From Anaerolineae bacterium (GTDB lineage Bacteria > Chloroflexota > Anaerolineae > 4572-78 > J111), in NCBI GenBank assembly GCA_023151115.1, contig JAKLJP010000021.1:62001-126000 (forward strand): a DNA stretch of 64,000 nucleotides, in the 5' to 3' direction. The stretch's first letter is position 1. Each line of letters opens with the position of its first letter. The notes beneath the pieces were generated by a model, which saw only the letters and a program-made list of their open reading frames with translations, was not told the DNA's origin and ran no database searches. The position numbers and the translations under genes were made by a program. Of the stretch, positions 1-8,301 are shown piece by piece.

Positions 1-1
1 T

Positions 2-373
2 TATGGCAACGTGCCTATTTTGATGCCCTATGCCGCCGCAAAAGGGGCGCTGATGACCCTGACCAAAAACGTGGCCTACACCGTTATGCGCCACCACATT
101 CGGGTGAATACGCTCAATATCGGCTGGATGGACACGCCCGGTGAAGATACCATCCAACGCCAATATCACGGGGCCGGGGATGAGTGGCTGGCCCAGGCCG
201 AGGCAGCTATGCCGTTTGGCCGGCTGCTCAAACCCGAAGAGGTGGCCCGCGCCGTAGCCTTTTTAGCCTCCGACGAGTCGGGCATGATGACCGGCTCGAT
301 TGTTGATTTTGATCAATCCGTGATTGGGGCGGGGCCTCAACCCATCCCTCCCTCAGAGGTGGAATCCTTATGA
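2..373 (+). CDS. SDR family oxidoreductase, 3' part (5' end outside window)
   Basis: This is the C-terminal part of a short-chain dehydrogenase/reductase. The reading frame is open to the window edge, so the Rossmann glycine motif lies upstream. The catalytic YxxxK motif is visible (Y-A-A-A-K about 10 residues into the visible part), followed by the usual [14 protein letters not shown] stretch and the C-terminal [13 protein letters not shown] segment typical of classical SDRs. The stop overlaps the start of the next gene (ATGA), so the two are translationally coupled. Linked to a Gfo/Idh/MocA dehydrogenase, it probably works on a sugar, polyol or similar alcohol; the substrate cannot be told. 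Confidence 0.9.
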   Translation, partial: YGNVPILMPYAAAKGALMTLTKNVAYTVMRHHIRVNTLNIGWMDTPGEDTIQRQYHGAGDEWLAQAEAAMPFGRLLKPEEVARAVAFLASDESGMMTGSIVDFDQSVIGAGPQPIPPSEVESL

Positions 374-1383
374 TCCAAATTGGTGTAATTGGCACAGGCG
401 GTATGGGCGGACGCCACGCCCGAAATCTGGCGCACAAAACCCCCGACGCTAAAGTTGTGGCCGTGATGGATATTGACCAGGGACGGGCGGCGGGGGTGGC
501 GGCCGAATGTGGCGAGGCGACCGTCTACAGCGAGGCCCAGGCTTTGATCGCCGACCCGGCGGTGCAAGCGGTAATCATCGCCTCACCCGACCCGTTCCAC
601 GCCGAGTTGACCCTGGCCTGCCTCGCCGCAGGTAAACCGGCCCTATGCGAGAAACCGCTGGCTACAAACATAGCCGACGCGGAGAAAGTGCTCCAGGCTG
701 AACTGGCCGGTGGGCGTCGCCTGGTTCAATTGGGCTTTATGCGCGAGTATGATCAGGCTCATCAGGCCCTCAAAGAATTGCTGGATCGGGGTGATATTGG
801 CCAGCCGCTTATGTTTCACGGCATTCACACCGGCGAGGGTTTGCCCGAACCGCGCACCGTCGAAGATGTGATCATCAACTCGGCCGTTCACGACATTCAC
901 TCGGCCCGCTGGCTGCTCAACCAGGAGGTCGCCCAGGTTTATACCCAATGGGTCAGGGCAGAAAAAACTCGACCCGAAACCTGCCGGTTATTACTGGTGC
1001 AGATGGTTTTTAAGGATGGCGCACTGGGGGTGATCGAGATGAATGCCGACTCTCACTTCGGCTATCAGGTGGATGTGGAGTTAACCGGGTCGCAGGGCGC
1101 GGCCCGAACCGCACCCGCGTCTGCCCCAACGGTGAAGCAAAGCCGCAAGCAGTTTCAAACGATAGATCCGGATTGGTTAGTCCGCTTCGATACGGCCTAC
1201 ATTCGTGAGGCACAGGTCTGGGTGCAATCGTTGATCGAGGGGCAGCCGACCGGGCCGACAGTGTGGGATGGCTATATGGCGATGGTGGTGGCGGATGCCT
1301 GCATCCAGTCAGCCAAAACAGGCCAACCCCAGGCCGTGCCAGATTGGGAACGACCGGCAATGTACGCCCGTCGGTTAATTTAG
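370..1383 (+). CDS. Gfo/Idh/MocA family NAD(P)-dependent dehydrogenase
   Basis: A 337-residue member of the glucose-fructose oxidoreductase/inositol dehydrogenase family. The N-terminal Rossmann domain has GTGGMGG at residues 9-14 and the family EKP motif at 94-96, whose lysine is catalytic. SAVHDIH near 171-177 supplies the other active-site polar residues. Length and order match inositol 2-dehydrogenase-like proteins. The ATG lies inside the stop of the preceding SDR gene, with an AGAGGTGG ribosome-binding site about 8 nt upstream. Neighbours (SDR, then remnants of a corrinoid methyltransferase pair) suggest an operon degrading a polyol or a methylated compound; the substrate is not predictable from sequence. 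Confidence 0.92.
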   Translation: MIQIGVIGTGGMGGRHARNLAHKTPDAKVVAVMDIDQGRAAGVAAECGEATVYSEAQALIADPAVQAVIIASPDPFHAELTLACLAAGKPALCEKPLATNIADAEKVLQAELAGGRRLVQLGFMREYDQAHQALKELLDRGDIGQPLMFHGIHTGEGLPEPRTVEDVIINSAVHDIHSARWLLNQEVAQVYTQWVRAEKTRPETCRLLLVQMVFKDGALGVIEMNADSHFGYQVDVELTGSQGAARTAPASAPTVKQSRKQFQTIDPDWLVRFDTAYIREAQVWVQSLIEGQPTGPTVWDGYMAMVVADACIQSAKTGQPQAVPDWERPAMYARRLI

Positions 1384-1404
1384 ATTGGACTCAGGAGAAC
1401 CCAG

Positions 1405-1677
1405 ATGAATTCACGAGAACGAGTCAACCTAGCCCTCAATCATAAAGAGCCAGATCGCGTGCCGCTCGACCTAGGCGGCAGCGTAGTTACGTGCATGCAC
1501 GTCAGCATTGTTTATAAATTACGGCAGGCGTTGGGCCTGGATGCCCCCGGCACGCCGGTCAAAGTGGTTGAACCCTACCAGATGCTAGGCGAAATCAAGC
1601 CTGATCTCCAGCAAGCTTTGGGGGTAGATGTGGCGACCATCCGCGGGCCTAGAACCAATACTTTTCAAATAACGTAG
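1405..1677 (+). pseudogene. Uroporphyrinogen decarboxylase-like methyltransferase, 5' fragment
   Basis: The start region is intact: an AGGAG site 7 nt before ATG, then MNSRERVNLALNHKEPDRVP, the hallmark N-terminus of URO-D-fold corrinoid methyltransferases (MtaA/MtbA/CmuA-like). Family members are about 340-380 residues, whereas this frame stops after 90. Similarity ends at codon 84, where the palindromic element at 1656-1732 begins; the last residues and the stop come from the element. The following gene encodes the matching corrinoid protein but lacks its own 5' end. The fragment is therefore a broken gene and very unlikely to work. Confidence 0.85.
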
Positions 1678-1732
1678 TTTAGCCCCTTGTGGGCGGGCGC
1701 GAGGCCCTATGCTACGGCCTTATTTGATATTG
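1656..1732 (+). mobile_element. Small palindromic MITE-like element, copy 1 (77 bp)
   Basis: Nearly the same sequence as 28709-28789: four substitutions plus loss of AAAG from the right arm. The whole element folds as one imperfect hairpin. No direct repeat flanks this copy, unlike copy 2; instead the flanks read tagaac on the left and gttcta on the right. It separates a 5' methyltransferase fragment from a 5'-truncated corrinoid gene, which a single insertion cannot explain. Confidence 0.85.
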
Positions 1733-2359
1733 GTTCTAAAAGGCAACGCCAAAGCGGTGGCCGCCGAAACCCAGGCCGCCCTGGAAGCCGGTGTTTCTGC
1801 CCCGGAAATCCTGCACCAGGGATATATTCCGGCTATGATCGAGGTGGGCTGCCTGTTTGAGGCGGGTGAAAAATTCGTCCCCGAAATGTTGATTGCCGCT
1901 CGGGCGATGCAGAAGGGACTGGAAATCCTCAAGCCGCTGCTGGTTCAGGCCGAGGTCAAAACGCTGGGCAAGGTGGTCATCGGTACGGTGGCCGGAGACC
2001 TGCACGATATTGGCAAGAATTTGGTGGCGATGATGTTAGAAGGGGCCGGCTTCCAGATTATTGACCTGGGTACCGATGTCTCGCCGCAGAAGTTTGTCGA
2101 AGCGGTTCAGCAGCATGAACCTGAGTTGTTGGGCATGTCGGCCCTCTTGACGACGACGGTAGCCTCGATTGGCAACACGATTGAGGCACTGACCAATGCC
2201 GGGGTGCGAAACAAGGTCAAGATCATCATTGGGGGAGCGCCGATTACCCAGGATTTTGCCAACAAAGTTGGCGCAGACAGTTTTTCGCCCGACGCCGGCA
2301 GTGTCGCCCGGATGGTCAAATCGCTGTTGGGGGGGCATAGGGGCAGCCAACGGGATTAA
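1709..2359 (+). pseudogene. Corrinoid (B12-binding) methyltransferase protein, 5'-truncated
   Basis: A 216-residue frame with the two-domain layout of MtaC/MttC/MtbC-type corrinoid proteins: an N-terminal helical cap (about 12-85), then the cobalamin domain. D97-L-H99-D-I-G102 is the DxHxxG motif whose His binds cobalt; MSALLTTT and IIIGGAP are the later SxL and GG motifs. The first 8 or so codons, including the ATG, are read from the palindromic element at 1656-1732, so the native start is lost, and no ribosome-binding site is convincing. The cobalamin domain is intact and a product is possible. Its partner methyltransferase is broken, so I treat the locus as decayed. Confidence 0.75.
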
Positions 2360-2680
2360 TGAAAACTAGTGGTCAGTCAATGTTAATTTGATGGGTTGTA
2401 GTAGCGACTTCAGTCGCTTAACTAGACTAAAAAACGACTAAAGTCGTCACTACGAACTTATCATTTTTACATAGACAAAGCACTAGCGGCCATTTTGCTA
2501 TTAACTTAATTCGGCTCCTGGGATGGAGCAACCTTCTCCATATTTAGGGTGGGGAGCAGGAAAGCCTGTCTTACTCCCTCCCACTTACAGCGGATGCTAC
2601 AATCCTTTTTTGTTAGAAGAACACAAAATTGGGCATCAATTGGCCCCTATTTCAAAAAAGTTTGAAGGGAGAAAACAACA
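2360..2680. other. Intergenic stretch with palindromic repeat and hairpin
   Basis: There is no credible gene here. An imperfect inverted repeat (2398-2419 against 2433-2453) is built on the words gtagcgacttcagtcgctt and aacgactaaagtcgtcactac and looks like a dispersed palindromic repeat. A short hairpin, atggag...ctccat, lies at 2523-2541 in what may be the leader of the desaturase gene. I see no clear promoter. Confidence 0.6.
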
Positions 2681-4132
2681 ATGCTGCTTAATAAATTTGC
2701 CAAACGTGACTACTCGCTGGTGGGTAAAGCGCAAAACGCCGTGGCGCTGAATGATGATTTAATCGAAGAGCGCGTGGAGGGAACATGGTGGTCCCCCGAT
2801 ATCCCGCGCAAAGAACTCAAGGCGCTGATGGTACGCAGCGACGGCCCGGCCCTGTTTCACTTTGGGCTATGGATTCTGCTGCTCATTGCCAGCGGCTGGT
2901 TGGCTGTTTTGTCCTGGGGGACGTGGTGGGCCATCCCCGCCTTTTTGACCTTTGGAACCATCTACTCCTCTGCCGATGCCCGCTGGCACGAATGTGGCCA
3001 CGGCACCCCCTTCAAAACCCGCTGGCTCAACGAGTTTTTCTATCATGTTAGCTCCTTCATGACCTTGCGCGAGGCCCACCTGTGGCGCTGGAGCCACGCC
3101 CGCCATCATACCGATACGATCATTGTCATGCAGGATCCCGAAATTCAGGTGATGCGCCCGGCCGACCTGCTCAAAATAATGGGCGACTTTTTCTGGCTGT
3201 ACAGCGGTCCCTCGGAAGTGCTGCGGATTGTCCGGCATGCCCTGGGCCGGCCCGATGCCAATGTGCGGACCTACGTCCCCGAAACAGTCCGGCAGAAAAT
3301 GTACTGGTCCAGCCGCATTTATGTCGCCATTTTTATTGCTTTCGGAATTTGGTCCTATGCCATCGGCAGTTTTCTGCCGCTGATGTTCATCGGCCTGCCC
3401 CGTTTTTATGGCGGCTGGCTGCACCAGCTTTTGGGGCTGACCCAACACGCCGGTCTGGCCGAAAACACCCGCGATCATCGCCAAAATACCCGCACGGTTT
3501 ATATCAACCCGGTTTTTCAGTACCTTTATATGAATATGAACTACCACATCGAGCATCATGTGATCCCGATGGTGCCTTTTCACGCTCTGCCCAAACTGCA
3601 CCAAGCGATTATGGCCCAAACCCCGCCGCCCTATACCAGCTTGTGGCAAGTTTACAAAGAAATGATCCCCGCTTTGATTAAGCAGGCCTACGAAAACCCC
3701 GACCATCACATTGTGCGCCCCTTGCCTGCCCCGGTTGTGACCGAGTTGCCGCTTCAGGAAAGGGTGAATGGACAGAACGGCCATCAAACTTTGGCCGAAA
3801 AACCGCAAACCAGTGCCGGAACCTGGGTGGAAGTCTGCGCGGTGGACGACCTGGACGAGGAAGAGGTCATCGGCTTTGACCACAATGGCAAAAAATATGC
3901 GGTCTATCGCCTGCAAGGGGATAACTTCTACGCCAGCGACGGCTTATGCACTCACGAAAAAGTGTTGCTGGCCAACGGCCTGGTGTTGGATGGCTGTATT
4001 GAATGTCCCATGCACAACGGCCGCTTCGATGTTGCCACCGGCAAAGCAGTTAAGCCGCCCGTTCATGAAGACTTAAAAACCTACCCGGCCGCGCGGCGCG
4101 GCGACAAGGTTTTTATCAACCTGCCTGAGTGA
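2681..4132 (+). CDS. Membrane fatty acid desaturase fused to a Rieske [2Fe-2S] domain
   Basis: A 483-residue fusion. Residues 1-340 are a membrane di-iron desaturase/hydroxylase with hydrophobic segments near 58-95 and 205-235 and the three His boxes: HECGH 103-107, HARHH 139-143 and YHIEHH 288-293. After a polar linker, residues about 385-483 form a Rieske ferredoxin domain with C423-T-H425 and C442-P-M-H445 as cluster ligands. The fusion puts the electron donor on the oxygenase. The next gene encodes an FAD/NAD(P)H reductase, so the pair forms a complete chain from NAD(P)H to FAD, Rieske cluster and di-iron centre. The start has GGGAGA 8 nt upstream. The substrate (acyl lipid, alkane or carotenoid-like) is unknown. 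Confidence 0.9.
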   Translation: MLLNKFAKRDYSLVGKAQNAVALNDDLIEERVEGTWWSPDIPRKELKALMVRSDGPALFHFGLWILLLIASGWLAVLSWGTWWAIPAFLTFGTIYSSADARWHECGHGTPFKTRWLNEFFYHVSSFMTLREAHLWRWSHARHHTDTIIVMQDPEIQVMRPADLLKIMGDFFWLYSGPSEVLRIVRHALGRPDANVRTYVPETVRQKMYWSSRIYVAIFIAFGIWSYAIGSFLPLMFIGLPRFYGGWLHQLLGLTQHAGLAENTRDHRQNTRTVYINPVFQYLYMNMNYHIEHHVIPMVPFHALPKLHQAIMAQTPPPYTSLWQVYKEMIPALIKQAYENPDHHIVRPLPAPVVTELPLQERVNGQNGHQTLAEKPQTSAGTWVEVCAVDDLDEEEVIGFDHNGKKYAVYRLQGDNFYASDGLCTHEKVLLANGLVLDGCIECPMHNGRFDVATGKAVKPPVHEDLKTYPAARRGDKVFINLPE

Positions 4133-4146
4133 AAGGATTGTATTTA

Positions 4147-5370
4147 ATGTCACCAGCAATGGTCATCATTGGGGCGAACCTGGCCGGAGGTGTGGCGGCC
4201 ATTACCTTACGCGAGGAGGGTTTTGACGGCAAAATCATTCTCATCGGCGCAGAGCCGCACCCGCCGTATGAACGCCCGCCGCTGTCAAAGAAATATTTGC
4301 AGGGCGAGAAATCACTGGCCGAGATCACCCTCAGGCCGGCCGAATTTTACGCAGAGCGTACCATCGAAACCCGCTTGGGAGTGCGGGCCAGGCGGATTGA
4401 CCCCCAGGTTAAAACGGTCGAACTTGAAACCGGCGAGCGCATCCCTTATGACAAAGTTCTGATTGCCACCGGAGTCCGCAACCGCAAACTGCCCGTGCCA
4501 GGCGCCGATTTGCCCGGTATTTATAGCCTGCGTGATGCAGCAGATGCCGATTTCATTCGCCAGGAAGCTGTGGCCGGACGAAAAGCCGTCTTGGTCGGCA
4601 TGGGCTTTATCGGTTCCGAAGTGGCGGCCACTCTGCGCCAACTGGGGGTCGAGGTGGTAGTGGTTGAACCTCTAAAACTACCCCTGGCTCATATTTTGGG
4701 AGAAGACATGGGGCGTGTTTTTGAAGGGTTTCATCGTGAACGTGGCGTCGAGATGTATTTTGAAGAGTTAGTGACGAGATTTGAAGGCAACGACCGGGTG
4801 CAGCGGGTCATCACCCGGAGCGGCCGGCAGCTTGAATGTGATTTTGTCGTGGTCGGGGTCGGGGTTGAGCCGGTCACAGAGGTTGTCGAGGGAACGGGCG
4901 TCAAGCTGGATAACGGTATCGTGGTGGACGAGTATTGCCAGACCAACATTGCCGGTATTTATGCTGCCGGAGATGTGGCCCGGCACTTTCACCCGCTGGT
5001 GGGGCGGCACATTCGGGTGGAGCATTATCAAAATGCCATCTCGCAAGGGATGACGGCTGCCCGGAATATGCTGGGCCAACAACAAGCCTACACGGAAGTC
5101 CATTGGTTCTGGTCGGACCAGTATGAGTACAACATTCAGTATGCCGGCTTTCACGGGGAGTGGGACCAGTTTGTGGTCCGGGGTAGTTTAGAACAGCGCG
5201 ATTTTGTGGCCTTTTATCTGCGGGAGAGTCGTATTGGGGCGGCCGTAGCCATCAACCGGCCCAAAGATTTGCGGCTGACCATGCCGCTCATCCAGGCCAA
5301 AACCCAGGTTGAGGCCAAAAACCTGGCCGATGAGTCGGTCAAGCTGCGTTCTTTGCTTACTGCTAGTTAA
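4147..5370 (+). CDS. FAD-dependent NAD(P)H:ferredoxin reductase (BphA4/rubredoxin reductase family)
   Basis: A flavoprotein of about 407 residues from the ATG at 4147, which has AAAGGA about 9 nt upstream; a GTG at 4129 overlapping the previous stop is possible but less likely. An FAD-binding GANLAGG lies at the N-terminus, a second Rossmann motif GMGFIGSE mid-protein binds NAD(P)H, and IYAAGDVA is the C-terminal FAD contact. The tail, with HWFWSDQYEYNIQYAG, is the reductase C-terminal domain that docks ferredoxins. It most likely reduces the Rieske domain of the desaturase immediately upstream. Confidence 0.92.
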   Translation: MSPAMVIIGANLAGGVAAITLREEGFDGKIILIGAEPHPPYERPPLSKKYLQGEKSLAEITLRPAEFYAERTIETRLGVRARRIDPQVKTVELETGERIPYDKVLIATGVRNRKLPVPGADLPGIYSLRDAADADFIRQEAVAGRKAVLVGMGFIGSEVAATLRQLGVEVVVVEPLKLPLAHILGEDMGRVFEGFHRERGVEMYFEELVTRFEGNDRVQRVITRSGRQLECDFVVVGVGVEPVTEVVEGTGVKLDNGIVVDEYCQTNIAGIYAAGDVARHFHPLVGRHIRVEHYQNAISQGMTAARNMLGQQQAYTEVHWFWSDQYEYNIQYAGFHGEWDQFVVRGSLEQRDFVAFYLRESRIGAAVAINRPKDLRLTMPLIQAKTQVEAKNLADESVKLRSLLTAS

Positions 5371-5401
5371 CGGAAAACTGGTTACCTGGAGGGAAAGACC
5401 T

Positions 5402-5626
5402 CTGCCAAAAGGAGGTGGGTCGCTTCAGGGCATTGGTGAGAAGTTCCAGGTCAATGCCATCGCCAGTACGGGCAGCCTGAGCATGCCACTGGCCCTCAGT
5501 CCCGGCCGCGGTGGCTTTGGTCCCCAGTTGACGCTGAGCTACAACTCGGGCGCCGGCAATCGTCCTTTTTTATCATTCTTTCAGCCGACCAGCCATTCCA
5601 AGAAACTATATCCATACCCGGCCTGA
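5402..5626 (+). pseudogene. SpvB/TcaC toxin-complex protein, N-terminal remnant
   Basis: The frame reads LPKGGGSLQGIGEKF, then STGSLSMPLALSPGRGGFGP and QLTLSYNSGAG, which is the conserved opening of SpvB/TcaC (insecticidal toxin complex B component) proteins. Intact family members have well over 1000 residues. Here similarity stops after about 60 codons and the frame ends at 5626 without any further recognisable part. No start codon with a ribosome-binding site precedes it. This is an orphan scrap of a lost or recombined toxin gene; the remaining 70 bp to the next gene is unrecognised. Confidence 0.75.
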
Positions 5627-5697
5627 GATTTGTACTGCTGCGGCTTTGATGAAGGTGACACCACTCCCTTGGTGGTAAAACTGGTGCATGCAGTGTG

Positions 5698-8193
5698 TTA
5701 GCGCTGTTTCCACCAGGCCAAGCCGGCCCAGCCCAACAATCCCAATAGGGTTATGCTACTGATCGCCAGACCGACTTTCCAGATGAGCGGATCAAACACA
5801 AACTGAACTGTGTGCCGGCCCTCTGGCACATAGACGGCGCGGAAGGCATAGTTGGCCCGCCAGAGGGTAGTGGGCTGATCGTCAAGGGTGGCCTGCCAGC
5901 CGGGATAGTAGGCGTCGGGCAGCACCAGGTAGCCGGGCTGATCGGTTTCGACGGCGAGGGTGATGGTGTGGAGGGAGTAGTGGAGGAAGGAGAGGTTGGA
6001 GGTTGAAAGGTTGGAAGGTTGGAAGGTTGGAAGGTTGGAGGTTGGAAGGGAAGAGGGGTATTGGTCGGCTTCGAGGATGACGGCGGCGGCGGGGTTAAAA
6101 CCGTCGGCGCGGAGGGCCTGCCAGGCAGCGTCGTGATTGGGCACAACCTCGGCCTGGTGAACAAACAAGGCGCGGGCCAGGGCGTTTTGATTGAGATAAA
6201 TATTAATTTCCGGGTCGTCATCAAACACGGGGACGATGTTGCCGTCGGCGGGCGCACCGGCTTTGCCGGCGATGATGTACTTGACCCCCAGAAAGTTGTA
6301 GCGACCGGTGCTGCGTGGCGGCGCGCCTTCCCAGTAGAGGGTCGGACCGGCCAGGGTGAGTGGATTGTACAGCCCCCAGGCATCATACAGGCCATACAGC
6401 AGAGCCGTATTGGGCTGCCAGGCGTGCCAGACATCGGTGGTCACTTCGATCCGGTATAAGCCGGGGTCGCTCCGCAGAAAAGCTAGGGCGGCCGGATGCT
6501 CAAACCCTTTGACCGGGCTGGTATGTCCGACATCTACGTTGTAGCCCAGGGTGAAGAGATCGAGCGCAATCAAGGCAATGGCCGCTACTCCGGCTCGATA
6601 TTCGCGTAACCAACGATTATAAATCAGATAAAGTAGGGCCAGCGCCGCAATAACGAAAACGGCAAACGTGGCTACACCGGTCACGGCGGCGATGGCCCGA
6701 TTGAAAATAGCCGGGTCGCGGTCTTGCGTGACCAGCAGGGCAAAGTAGCTCAGCGGAGCAGCGACGACAATCAGCCCGCCCAGGCTCCAGGCCAGCACCC
6801 GCAGCAGTTTGCCCAATTGCGCGGTCGCAGCCGGACTGAGGGGGTGTAAGAGAGCCTGGAGGCCGGCGGCGGCCAGGGTGGCCAGACTAAAATCCAGCAG
6901 CAGGATAAAGCGGGCCGGGGCGCGTAGTTGATCGAAACCGGGCGCCAGGGCATAGAGCCAGCCGTGCAGCAGGCTGTAGCCGCCCAAGGCCAGCAGCAAG
7001 ACCACCAGGCCCAGGCCGATAAAGAAGCCTTTTATTTTACCGGGATAAAACAGCGCCCCAATCAAGGCCAGCAGCAGCGGCAGCAGACCGATATAGCCGG
7101 TTTCAACCCGGTCCCAGGGCCCCCAGTGCAGCGCCGGGTCGCGGCCAAAGTAGTTGGGGATTAGTAGGCCAATCAGTTGGACTGGGTGCAGCGAATAACG
7201 CGCCGCCTCTTCGTAAGGCAGCTCAGCGCGGGGCGTGTAGCGGCTCATTTCATAGGCCGGGAAGAGCAGCAAGGCGGATAGGCCGACGGTGACGAGGAGA
7301 GTGAGGAGGATAGAGGATAGAGGATAGAAGATAGAGGATGGAGGATGGAAATTAGAAAAAAGAAATAAGAAATTAGAGTTGGGTCTGGCAAAATGGGGCT
7401 GTGAGTTAGGAGATTTATAAATCGTAAATCGTAAATCGTAAATCGTAAATCGTAAACCCCAGAGAGTGTAGAGACCCAGGGTGAACAGAATGAAGAGGGT
7501 GATCTGGATGTGTCCGGCCAGGGTAGCCACCGCCAGAACAGCGCCGCTGGCGGCGGCCAAGCCCAGGCTTTTTTGGTGGAGACTGCGTTGAAACAGCAAA
7601 AAAATAAGCGGCAGCCAGGCCGCCACGGCGATCATGTTCAGGTTGCCAAAATGGACGATAAACAGATCGCTGAATTGAAAGGCCAGCGCCCCGGCAAAGG
7701 CGGGAAGGGGCGTGAGGCGTGGTGCGTGAGGCGTGTTTTGGAGGACTTCGACCTCCTGACCCCGACCCCCAACCCCTGACCCCTGACCCCCATCACCCGG
7801 CTCCAGCAGCCGCAGGCACAGATACATCGTCGCTCCGGCCAGCCAGAAGTGGAAAACAGCCAGGTATTCCAGCCATTCGTAGGTTAATTGCGGCACAAGC
7901 AAAAAGACCAGCAGATTAACCGGATAAAATAGGCCGGATTGAATATCGGCGGCAAAGGGAGCGCCGGTATACAGGTGCGGGTTCCAGAGGGGAATTACAC
8001 CCTGCTTCAGGTTTTGGGCGGCAAAGGCGTAATTGGGGAACAAAAACGGGGCCAAATCGCCCCCGCCGGCCGGCTGCCAGGCAGCGGGGGTAAAGAGGAT
8101 TTGCCAGAAAAAGCCGCCGGTTGCCAGGGCTAACAAACCGGCGGCGATGATATATTCCACTATGAATGAGCGGCGCTGAAACAAGGAACTCAT
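5698..8193 (-). CDS. YfhO-family polytopic membrane protein
   Basis: An 831-residue integral membrane protein. It has an N-terminal hydrophobic helix (residues 14-33), about a dozen more up to roughly 560, then a large extracytoplasmic domain ending in a final helix (about 803-825) and a WWKQR tail. The long C-terminal segment with YLVLPDAYYPGWQATLDDQP and FDPLIWKVG is typical of YfhO proteins, GT-C-like proteins thought to glycosylate envelope polymers. Three low-complexity inserts (for example LRFTIYDLRFTIY, and SNLPTFQPSNLSTSNL) are translations of heptamer tandem repeats and are absent from the family. It stands alone; the role in glycan transfer is family knowledge only. Confidence 0.85.
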   Translation of the reverse strand: MSSLFQRRSFIVEYIIAAGLLALATGGFFWQILFTPAAWQPAGGGDLAPFLFPNYAFAAQNLKQGVIPLWNPHLYTGAPFAADIQSGLFYPVNLLVFLLVPQLTYEWLEYLAVFHFWLAGATMYLCLRLLEPGDGGQGSGVGGRGQEVEVLQNTPHAPRLTPLPAFAGALAFQFSDLFIVHFGNLNMIAVAAWLPLIFLLFQRSLHQKSLGLAAASGAVLAVATLAGHIQITLFILFTLGLYTLWGLRFTIYDLRFTIYKSPNSQPHFARPNSNFLFLFSNFHPPSSIFYPLSSILLTLLVTVGLSALLLFPAYEMSRYTPRAELPYEEAARYSLHPVQLIGLLIPNYFGRDPALHWGPWDRVETGYIGLLPLLLALIGALFYPGKIKGFFIGLGLVVLLLALGGYSLLHGWLYALAPGFDQLRAPARFILLLDFSLATLAAAGLQALLHPLSPAATAQLGKLLRVLAWSLGGLIVVAAPLSYFALLVTQDRDPAIFNRAIAAVTGVATFAVFVIAALALLYLIYNRWLREYRAGVAAIALIALDLFTLGYNVDVGHTSPVKGFEHPAALAFLRSDPGLYRIEVTTDVWHAWQPNTALLYGLYDAWGLYNPLTLAGPTLYWEGAPPRSTGRYNFLGVKYIIAGKAGAPADGNIVPVFDDDPEINIYLNQNALARALFVHQAEVVPNHDAAWQALRADGFNPAAAVILEADQYPSSLPTSNLPTFQPSNLSTSNLSFLHYSLHTITLAVETDQPGYLVLPDAYYPGWQATLDDQPTTLWRANYAFRAVYVPEGRHTVQFVFDPLIWKVGLAISSITLLGLLGWAGLAWWKQR
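5994..6049. repeat. GGTTGGAA-type short tandem repeat inside a gene
   Basis: Six or seven imperfect copies of a 7-8 bp unit (ggttgga/ggttggaa). They are read in frame on the minus strand as a Pro/Ser/Thr/Asn-rich loop in the YfhO-like protein. A similar sequence occurs between genes at 8270-8300. Confidence 0.85.
7307..7457. repeat. Two heptamer tandem arrays inside a gene
   Basis: A run of AGGATAG-type units (7307-7348) and five perfect copies of taaatcg (7418-7452) lie in the same reading frame of the YfhO-like gene. They encode SSIFYPLSSILL and the repeated LRFTIYD. Both are in-frame insertions by length and composition. Confidence 0.85.
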
Positions 8194-8301
8194 TGGAACT
8201 CAAGGGAGCTTGAGGACAATCTTCTAAGCTCCTATAGTCTTATCAGGCTAACCTTCTCAAAAATCCCTTTCTTCCAGCCTTCCATCCCTCCAACCTTCCA
8301 C

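Noticed and set aside
1656..1732. Reading the element as a simple intrinsic terminator between two genes
   Set aside because: A near-identical copy with a target-site duplication at 28.7 kb shows it is mobile; both flanking genes are truncated.
2867..3916. Long minus-strand open frame (349 codons) opposite the desaturase gene
   Set aside because: It is a shadow of the strongly supported desaturase-Rieske frame; its translation has no recognisable domain and no ribosome-binding site.
7418..7457. TAAATCG array as a CRISPR or replication iteron
   Set aside because: It lies inside a reading frame, has no spacers, and no replication genes are near.
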